NCBI RefSeq assembly: GCF_002368415.1
Contig: NZ_AP018290.1
Span: 7,679,717-7,743,716, forward strand
Length of the DNA stretch: 64,000 bases
Direction of reading: 5' to 3'
Source of the DNA: Calothrix sp. NIES-4105
GTDB lineage: Bacteria; Cyanobacteriota; Cyanobacteriia; Cyanobacteriales; Nostocaceae
How positions within the stretch are numbered: the first letter of the stretch is position 1; every line of letters begins with the position of its first letter. A program made the translations under genes and the position numbers. Shown here in pieces: positions 58,267 through 64,000 of this stretch. A model generated the notes under the pieces. That model searched no databases. It was given only the letters and a program-made list of their open reading frames with translations, and was not told the DNA's origin.

Positions 58267-58378
58267 GTAGCACAGGCGTCCCCGCCTGTGTGGTGAAAAA
58301 TCCCCGCCTGTGTGGTAAAAAATCCCCGCCTGTGTGGTGAAAAAATATAGGCATAGCACAGGCGAGACGCCTGTGCTA
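58267..58378. repeat. Nested caggcg hairpins and 22-bp tandem repeat
   Basis: A cacaggcg / cgcctgtg hairpin, three tandem 22-base units (tccccgcctgtgtggtgaaa), then a perfect TAGCACAGGCG / CGCCTGTGCTA hairpin at 58354-58378. A relative of the last lies at 62702-62726. Confidence 0.88.
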
Positions 58379-58384
58379 CAAAAA

Positions 58385-59179
58385 TCAGCTAGTGCGCGGA
58401 ATTCTTTCAATTTCTGCGTAACCGCTAAAAATTAAATTTTTACCTTCGGTTTCTAAGCGATTTAGCCGCATTTTGACCCCATCTAAGTCAAAGCGGTCCA
58501 AATCAACCATATTATCTAGAATTTCTGCTAGTACTAATCCTAAAGTTTTTGAAAAATCCTTTTGGCTTTCTGGCACTGCATCAAGCTCTATTTCTGGATT
58601 TTGAAACGAAACACGGCGCCGTCTTTCAATACCAATAGTAACGGTCATAATAATAGGTATCACTGTACCGTCGTTAAAGTCAGCTTTCGCAATTATCTTC
58701 AAGCGGTTTTCTGATAAAAGCTCTACTTGAACATCTTTAAACGAAACGGGTTTACCACCTGATAATTCAGTTAATTGTGGTAATGACAGATTGTCTAAAC
58801 GTTTTCTGACAAGTTCCGCACCGAAAGCTTGATTTATACCAGCTTCCGATAAAACAACTTGTGCAACAGCTTGTGTTGGTTGCTTAAGTTGTAGCTTTCC
58901 ACTCAATACCGAACTAAAATCAATCGCGACTGCATCGGTTTCAAATGACATTTCCTCGACGGCAAAATCCCGACGAATCATTAAACCGCGTCCACTCATC
59001 TTAAAGCTGTCAATACTACCTTGCAAAAGCTTGCTGCTTGGAAAGCAACGCACAGAGACTTCGACCGACTCGCTTTTTGTAAACAAATGGCGAATAGTCT
59101 GACTCGCTACTGTGTTGAGCATTCGCTCTCCCCAGTCAGTGCCTTTTGGATCTGTGAAACCAGTAAGTCCGCCGAACAT
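58385..59179 (-). CDS. DUF2993 (LmeA-like) protein
   Basis: A ~264-residue protein with FTKSESVEVSVRCFPSSKLLQGSIDSFKMSGRGLMIRRDFAVEEMSFETD, the DUF2993 pattern related to mycobacterial LmeA. Probably associated with lipid or membrane; role in cyanobacteria unknown. Start set at the ATG of MFGGLTGFTDPKGTDWGE (59179), which fits the usual family start; the frame extends 28 residues further to 59263 with a hydrophobic stretch. Confidence 0.85.
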   Translation of the reverse strand: MFGGLTGFTDPKGTDWGERMLNTVASQTIRHLFTKSESVEVSVRCFPSSKLLQGSIDSFKMSGRGLMIRRDFAVEEMSFETDAVAIDFSSVLSGKLQLKQPTQAVAQVVLSEAGINQAFGAELVRKRLDNLSLPQLTELSGGKPVSFKDVQVELLSENRLKIIAKADFNDGTVIPIIMTVTIGIERRRRVSFQNPEIELDAVPESQKDFSKTLGLVLAEILDNMVDLDRFDLDGVKMRLNRLETEGKNLIFSGYAEIERIPRTS

Positions 59180-59274
59180 TTGCGTTTGGTATTTATACTT
59201 CCATGTATTTTTGTAACAAAATATTAACAATACAGCAAGCGCCCGTAGAGTTATATAAAACAATTTGCAAGTTT

Positions 59275-59961
59275 TTACAAGCGCTGTAATAAACTTAAAC
59301 CATGTGTATCAGTACCGCATGTAGCATATAAACCATATTCCGAGGCTAGGCGAAGCACTTGTTCGGTTTCAATCGTGCTGGGTTTCCAAGGTTTAGGGTT
59401 GTTGTAAGCATAGAAAGCTTCTACTGCGTCGATTCCAAGCCTAGCTGCTTCTGGAATCAGGTCAAACAATGGTCTTCGGTAGCGCGCGGGGTGGGCAAGT
59501 ACTGCTAGTCCTGAAGCTTCATGAATCGCAGCAATCACATTTTGCGCTTCGTAATCGGAACCCGTGACACATCGTCGCTGGATATATGGTTTCATGCTTG
59601 GGTGTTCTGTATCAAACGCATAACCCAATATATGAACTTCAGCGTCTAACAAATTCGCGTTGATTTCTACACCACTCCACAAATGCGGCGTTTTAGACCC
59701 CTGGTTCTTCCATATAAAATCGGATAGCCACGACATTGCAGCTTCATAACCGCCAATTGCATGATGGTCAGTAATTGCTAGCCCTTTCAAGCCATATGCT
59801 ATTGCTTGTTCCATTAATGCATCCGGTTGCAATTTACCATCTGAATAAACTGTATGCATATGGAAGTTATAAAACTGAGGACACGATGAAGCGTTGATGT
59901 TTTGAAACACTCCTTCTAAAAGCCCTTTAGATGCAACGGTGCAAGCGAAATTTACAGTCAT
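59275..59961 (-). CDS. PHP-domain phosphoesterase
   Basis: A 228-residue protein with metal-binding motifs of the PHP family: FHMHTVYSDGKLQPDAL, LAITDHHAIGGY, GVEINA, LAHPARYRR and TCGTDTHG. Members hydrolyse phosphate esters, for example 3',5'-nucleoside bisphosphates. Likely monomeric and cytoplasmic; substrate unassigned. Confidence 0.92.
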   Translation of the reverse strand: MTVNFACTVASKGLLEGVFQNINASSCPQFYNFHMHTVYSDGKLQPDALMEQAIAYGLKGLAITDHHAIGGYEAAMSWLSDFIWKNQGSKTPHLWSGVEINANLLDAEVHILGYAFDTEHPSMKPYIQRRCVTGSDYEAQNVIAAIHEASGLAVLAHPARYRRPLFDLIPEAARLGIDAVEAFYAYNNPKPWKPSTIETEQVLRLASEYGLYATCGTDTHGLSLLQRL

Positions 59962-60315
59962 AACCTCTTCTATTTAAGTTAAATAGTATTTATTTTTACT
60001 TTTTAGATACACCTTTTTTGTTTCTGTCACCTCTAGCACTATTTTATAGTGTCAACAGTGATTTTGTAATAATGTGTGGCAAATTTTTTCGATATGTTAA
60101 GACTACGTTAGCAAATTTAAAACGTTATAGTCATGAGTATTTTCGATTGGTCATATCAAATAAAGTGAAAATTCTATCTGTTGATACTGAGTAAAATCCA
60201 CATGAGTAGAACTTACTTAAGTCCGCATAAAAACTCAACTTCAGAATAAAACTGTAATCCAAAATACCAAGTTGGCAAATTTGGAAAAATATTATTTTGT
60301 ATAAAAAATACAATT
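59962..60315. other. 354-bp AT-rich spacer
   Basis: Between two minus-strand genes. No gene with usable signals, no clear hairpin. It probably holds the PHP gene promoter. Confidence 0.45.
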
Positions 60316-61341
60316 TTAAGTAGGTATACCGATTAATTCACCAGAACCAGAAATAACTTCTCCAATTGTAAAAGCTGTAATGTTGTGTGAAGCAAAGTAA
60401 CTTATTGTTTGCTCTGCTTGCTTTGGTGGCACTATAACCACAAAGCCAATACCCATATTAAAGGTGTTATACATTGCCACTTGACTAACATTGCCTGTTT
60501 GTGCCAACCATTCAAAGACAGGTGGAATATTCCAATTAAGTTCGATTTTAATTGCTTGACCTGCGCCTAAACATCGCGGTAAATTTTCTGGCAACCCGCC
60601 ACCTGTAATATGCGCCATCCCATGAATTTCTAAACCTGAAGCGCGCGCTGCTAGTATTGGCTGAACATAAATTTGAGTTGGAGTCAGGAAAGTTTCGCCT
60701 AAAGTTTTGCCTCCAAGCATGTTTGGTTTATCATCCCATGACAGGTTATTATCGCTGATAATTTTTCTGACTAAGCTATAACCATTGCTATGAACACCAG
60801 TGCTTGGGAGTGCAATTGCAATATCTCCTATTTGGACTTGTGAAGTATCGAGCAAAAGACTTTTTTCGACAATTCCCACACAGAAACCAGCTAAGTCATA
60901 TTCACCTGCTTGATAAAACCCTGGCATTTCAGCAGTTTCACCACCAAGTAATGCACAGCGTGCTTGCTTACATCCATCTGCTATACCTGCCACAACTTGA
61001 GTTAACTGTTCGCGCTCTAGCTTACCTGTGGCTACATAGTCTAAAAAAAACAAAGGTTCGGCGCCGTTGGTTAAAACATCATTGACGCACATCGCGACTA
61101 AATCAATACCGACTGTATCATGACGGTTAAGAGTGTGTGCGATTTTGAGCTTCGTCCCAACTCCATCGGTACCTGATACTAGTACAGGTTCAAAATACCC
61201 ACTGGGTAATTGAAAGCAACCACCAAAACCACCTAACCCACCAAGAACTTCTGGTCGAAACGTGCTGTGAACCAAATTACGAATTTGATTTACAAAAGCT
61301 CGGCCAGCTTCAACGTCAACTCCTGCCTCACGGTAATCCAT
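60316..61341 (-). CDS. purM: Phosphoribosylformylglycinamidine cyclo-ligase (AIR synthetase)
   Basis: The 341-residue ATP-dependent enzyme closes the imidazole ring in purine synthesis. Conserved segments: [56 protein letters not shown] and [12 protein letters not shown]. Full length with ATG at 61341. Confidence 0.97.
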   Translation of the reverse strand: MDYREAGVDVEAGRAFVNQIRNLVHSTFRPEVLGGLGGFGGCFQLPSGYFEPVLVSGTDGVGTKLKIAHTLNRHDTVGIDLVAMCVNDVLTNGAEPLFFLDYVATGKLEREQLTQVVAGIADGCKQARCALLGGETAEMPGFYQAGEYDLAGFCVGIVEKSLLLDTSQVQIGDIAIALPSTGVHSNGYSLVRKIISDNNLSWDDKPNMLGGKTLGETFLTPTQIYVQPILAARASGLEIHGMAHITGGGLPENLPRCLGAGQAIKIELNWNIPPVFEWLAQTGNVSQVAMYNTFNMGIGFVVIVPPKQAEQTISYFASHNITAFTIGEVISGSGELIGIPT

Positions 61342-61428
61342 GTGTTAAAACACCGTTATCAATCCACCGACTTACTAGGCTATCATCAGATGCATACAAA
61401 ATTTTATTTTTTTTTAATAAATCAAATT

Positions 61429-61635
61429 TTAGAAGACTTCGCTTTCTCTTCCACGCCACCATTCACCTAGTTTCATCATGTCTTGGTGAATGTCTTCTAG
61501 TTCTCTGATGTATTCTTCGTAGGATATTTCCGTGCGACGTTCTTGGAGTTTTTTGAGCCGCAACTGAACCAGTAGCCAGGGTTTTGAGGCGCCGTTTGTG
61601 GCGTTGATGTAGTGAGCTATGTCTTTACTATTCAT
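61429..61635 (-). CDS. Small conserved hypothetical protein
   Basis: A 68-residue soluble, charged protein (NGASKPWLLVQLRLKKLQERRTEISYEEYIRELEDIHQDMMKLGEWWRGRESEVF), predicted helical. The composition and codon use look genuine. I recognise no domain. It lies between sodB and purM on the same strand. Confidence 0.65.
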   Translation of the reverse strand: MNSKDIAHYINATNGASKPWLLVQLRLKKLQERRTEISYEEYIRELEDIHQDMMKLGEWWRGRESEVF

Positions 61636-61671
61636 TATTTTGGATTGTACGTTTGGGTTGGGGCGTTGGTG

Positions 61672-61726
61672 GGGGCGGGTTTACAGATATCTTAATGGGA
61701 AACGAGGATATTTGTTAACCCGCCCT
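61672..61726. repeat. gggcgggtt / aacccgccc inverted repeat
   Basis: ggggcgggtttacagatat and tatttgttaacccgccc arms. Same family as 36624 and 51774, in the spacer after sodB. Confidence 0.8.
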
Positions 61727-61744
61727 TACTAGTCCCCGCCCTTA

Positions 61745-61786
61745 CTAGATGGCTGCTTGGACTAGATGGCTGCTTGGACTAGATGG
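61745..61786. repeat. 17-bp tandem repeat
   Basis: ctagatggctgcttgga repeated twice, plus a third partial copy, five bases before the sodB stop codon. Confidence 0.88.
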
Positions 61787-61790
61787 TAGG

Positions 61791-62393
61791 TTAGGCAGCT
61801 GCTAGGTTGTGAGCTACGAAGTCCCAGTTGACTAGTTTTTCGAGGTAGTTTTTGATAAACGCAGGACGAGCATTCTTAAAGTCGATGTAGTAGGCGTGTT
61901 CCCAAACATCGAGGGTTAATAATGCTTTTTTGCCGTGTGCAAGTGGGTTTTCTGCGTTTGGTGTTTTCATGATGGAGAGCTTACCACCATCATCGACTAA
62001 CCAAGCCCAACCACTACCAAATTGAGTTGCTGCTGCATTCGAGAATTCTTCAGCAAACTTGTCGTAGCTACCGAAATCTTTCTCTATTCTGCTGGCAAGA
62101 TCTCCTGAAGGGGCGCCACCACCGGCGGGTTTTAAGGAGTTCCAGAAGAATGTGTGGTTCCACACTTGGGCTGCATTGTTGAAAATGCCTGCTTTGGAGG
62201 AATCTTTGAAGGAGATTTGTATTACTTCTTCAAGTGGTTTATCAGCTAAATCAGTTCCTTCAACCAATTTGTTGAGATTATCTACATAAGCCTTGTGATG
62301 CTTGCCATAGTGATATTCAAATGTTTCGGCTTTCATACCGTATGGCTCAAGTGCATCCATCGCGAAGGGAAGTGGTTGTTGTTGAAATGGCAT
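61791..62393 (-). CDS. sodB: Iron superoxide dismutase
   Basis: The 200-residue cytoplasmic enzyme disproportionates superoxide. Metal ligands: His27 in EYHYGKHHKAYV, His in QVWNHTFFWNSL, and Asp/His in DVWEHAYYIDF. The Gln before WNHTFFW points to the iron form. AGAGAGGA lies ten bases before the ATG at 62393. No signal peptide. Confidence 0.95.
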   Translation of the reverse strand: MPFQQQPLPFAMDALEPYGMKAETFEYHYGKHHKAYVDNLNKLVEGTDLADKPLEEVIQISFKDSSKAGIFNNAAQVWNHTFFWNSLKPAGGGAPSGDLASRIEKDFGSYDKFAEEFSNAAATQFGSGWAWLVDDGGKLSIMKTPNAENPLAHGKKALLTLDVWEHAYYIDFKNARPAFIKNYLEKLVNWDFVAHNLAAA

Positions 62394-62754
62394 TTTGTGA
62401 AATCCTCTCTTTACGGTTTCTAGCTTAGGGTTTCTAGACTAATCTTGAATACGGACATGGCGAATCGGTTGCTAATCGGACTCGACATGCTTGTGATAAA
62501 ACTTAATATTTTGATTCTACAAGCTTTTGTGCAACCAGGTCATTTTTTGCCTTTTACACAACTAAACTCACACAAAAACTGATTTTTTGAATGCCTCTGT
62601 GGCATGAGAAACCGAAGATTAATTATTAAGTAATTGTTATTTCAATTTGGTTTATATATTTTAAATACTTATGTTAAAATTTGGTTATATCAGGGTTAAT
62701 GATAGCACAGGCGAGAGGCCTATGCTACAAAGGTACTAAAATTAATGACGCGCG
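62394..62754. other. 361-bp spacer with a caggcg hairpin
   Basis: Promoter region of sodB; the rest is AT-rich. A tagcacaggcg...gcctatgcta hairpin at 62702-62726 is a diverged copy of the 58354 element. A plus-strand frame here is a shadow of the next gene. Confidence 0.55.
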
Positions 62755-63822
62755 TTATGTTAATTCTGAACCGTTGGTAAATTCGATGTCGGTAAATTCG
62801 ATAGTGTCGATGAAGGCTAGTACATTGGCTTTCATTGTCTCGGCTTCGGTATTGATGGAGTCGGGAATTTTATCATTTAAGAAACTTCGTTGACTTGTAA
62901 CGATGTATATAAAGTTTTGTTGTTGAAACGCGATGATACCGCGATATGCATCGAGTCTCTGAGGATGACCGTTGTTTTCCTGCTTGGATATTGTTGAACC
63001 ACCAGGCATGTTTACTAAAGCAAAATAGGCGCCTTGCATTTCCAAGTCCAAAAATTCAGTATATTCTACAGAAGCGGAAGGTAAATTGGCTACTATCGCT
63101 TGTGGAATATATTTGTCTAATAAAACTGATTCAAAATATTGTTCCCTTCCTGCGATGTTAATTTCGTCTCGCTGAGATGGAGGAATAAGGTAGTAGTCAA
63201 TTCTTAGTAAAGTTCCGTAGTCGTCAGAAAAACCTACCATTCCTTCTGAAGAATGAATTTTTCCGCCAGCATCAGGAGTTACGGGGATAGAAACAGTAAA
63301 ATTACCTTCTGGAGAAGAGTAAGTATCTTCGTCAAGCTCAGTTGTTTCATCATCTAAAATATCTTCGTCAAGTTCCTCAAACGCAGTTAACACTTCTTCT
63401 ATTACTTCGTTTGCTTCTTCCTCTTCGACTTCTAGTACAGATTGTAATTGTTTGAGCAAAGGCATTTTCGCTTTAGGAATAGCAATGTCATCCTCGGACA
63501 CTAAAACGCTAACTCCTGCTGCAAACCCATCTAGAACTAGTTCATCAGTAAGGAACTCGTTCGCAGCGTTAAATAAAGCACCTAATCCATCAGTCTCCGC
63601 AATTGCTATTAATTTACTGATGATTTCTGAAAGTGCATTGTCGTCATATCCCTCAAACACCTCAAAACCCCAAAGGGTATCAATAAGCATTTCGATATCT
63701 ACATTTTCAAGCGTTAAGTCTGCTGCTGTCGTCACAACGGCAATAGCTGCAACTGCTTCTTCTGGACTTAAAACCTGTTCAGATAAATCATCCGAGTGAA
63801 AAATTTCATCGTACTTACCCAT
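62755..63822 (-). CDS. Acidic TerB-like N-terminal domain protein
   Basis: A 355-residue protein. Residues ~15-150 are helical with a TerB-like layout (SPEEAVAAIAVVTTAADLTLENVDIEMLIDTL, then SVLVSEDDIAIPKAKMPLLKQL). A strongly acidic linker (~150-175, EELDEDILDDETTELDED) joins a C-terminal beta-rich domain (FTVSIPVTPDAGGKIH, YFALVNMPGG, RGIIAFQQQNFIYIVTSQ) of the kind seen in PsbP/DUF1795-like folds. No signal peptide. Function not recognised; the third TerB-like gene in the window. Confidence 0.75.
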   Translation of the reverse strand: MGKYDEIFHSDDLSEQVLSPEEAVAAIAVVTTAADLTLENVDIEMLIDTLWGFEVFEGYDDNALSEIISKLIAIAETDGLGALFNAANEFLTDELVLDGFAAGVSVLVSEDDIAIPKAKMPLLKQLQSVLEVEEEEANEVIEEVLTAFEELDEDILDDETTELDEDTYSSPEGNFTVSIPVTPDAGGKIHSSEGMVGFSDDYGTLLRIDYYLIPPSQRDEINIAGREQYFESVLLDKYIPQAIVANLPSASVEYTEFLDLEMQGAYFALVNMPGGSTISKQENNGHPQRLDAYRGIIAFQQQNFIYIVTSQRSFLNDKIPDSINTEAETMKANVLAFIDTIEFTDIEFTNGSELT

Positions 63823-63934
63823 ATTTACCCCCTTTTTGTCAGCTATCCACTATCTATTCTTCACTATCTGCATCCCCGATTGGCTAATTCATTAGATAAT
63901 ATGGATTCGGTATTTCTGCCAATTGGAGAAACGA

Positions 63935-64000
63935 ATGGGTCGCGCGAAGAAGGTTATTTTGGCATATTCAGGTGGGGTAGATACTTCGGTATGTATTCCC
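63935..64000 (+). CDS. argG: Argininosuccinate synthase, start only
   Basis: The last 66 bases encode [20 protein letters not shown] and two more residues, the ATP-binding P-loop start of argininosuccinate synthase (citrulline plus aspartate to argininosuccinate). GGAG lies eight bases before the ATG. The gene runs off the window. Confidence 0.9.
   Translation, partial: MGRAKKVILAYSGGVDTSVCIP

Noticed and set aside
60131-60313. 60-residue minus-strand frame upstream of the PHP gene
   Set aside because: Phe/Ile/Tyr-rich translation of AT-rich DNA with no ribosome-binding site.

Overview
The window looks like a chromosomal segment of a filamentous, probably heterocyst-forming (Nostocales-type) cyanobacterium. 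It carries psaA and psaB, ndhS, thf1/psb29, a Psb35-like gene, a CpcT/CpeT-type lyase, a GH100 invertase, a TerB/Mo-nitrogenase C-terminal-domain protein and a two-partner-secretion exoprotein. The DNA is AT-rich and contains the heptamer arrays (actcagc / agtgctg) typical of Nostocales. The usual cyanobacterial iterated palindrome HIP1 (GCGATCGC) was not seen. Instead GGCGCC occurs roughly ninety times by eye, in genes and spacers on both strands.

Layout. 1-8.4 kb: the end of a repeat-rich acidic protein, a GNAT acetyltransferase, then a minus-strand set abgT - atzG-like - atzE-like, split by a plus-strand haemagglutinin-type exoprotein gene. 8.4-13.7 kb: decayed genes (a DUF952 fragment and an aspartic-protease-like frame with an internal TGA), a DUF4352-type lipoprotein, an intact REP-associated tyrosine transposase (RAYT) bracketed by GGTGGGCANTGCCCACC palindromes, a thioredoxin/NHL protein and a Pro-rich lipoprotein. 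14.2-18.9 kb: psaA-psaB with a terminator. 18.9-21.5 kb: a frameshifted second RAYT bracketed by a different palindrome, then a toxin-antitoxin patch with two MazF/PemK-like toxins and two paralogous antitoxin-like genes. 21.6-36.5 kb: housekeeping genes (old yellow enzyme, GCS-like ligase, obgE, hybrid kinase, aroE, NUDIX, folK, PBP1A, psb35, terB, rsmB). 36.5-40 kb: tandem hairpin repeats, a GH100 invertase and a 1.6 kb AT-rich gap. 40-53 kb: a sugar nucleotidyltransferase, ExbB/ExbD, a holin-like membrane protein, thf1, cpcT-like, STAS, hemF, apbC/mrp, rodA and ndhS. 53-64 kb: a cation/proton antiporter with USP domains, the UDP-xylose pair uxs-ugd, DUF2993, PHP, purM, sodB, a TerB-like acidic protein and the start of argG.

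Functional groupings. psaA/psaB encode the photosystem I core; thf1, psb35, ndhS and the CpcT-like lyase also serve the photosynthetic apparatus. PBP1A and RodA build peptidoglycan. Uxs and Ugd convert UDP-glucose to UDP-glucuronate and UDP-xylose. AbgT, AtzG-like and AtzE-like proteins probably import and hydrolyse an amide. The most distinctive non-gene content is the density and order of small palindromic elements: several families, two of them bracketing a transposase likely to be their cognate, many abutting stop codons, and one inside an open reading frame. No tRNA, rRNA, CRISPR array or prophage was found.
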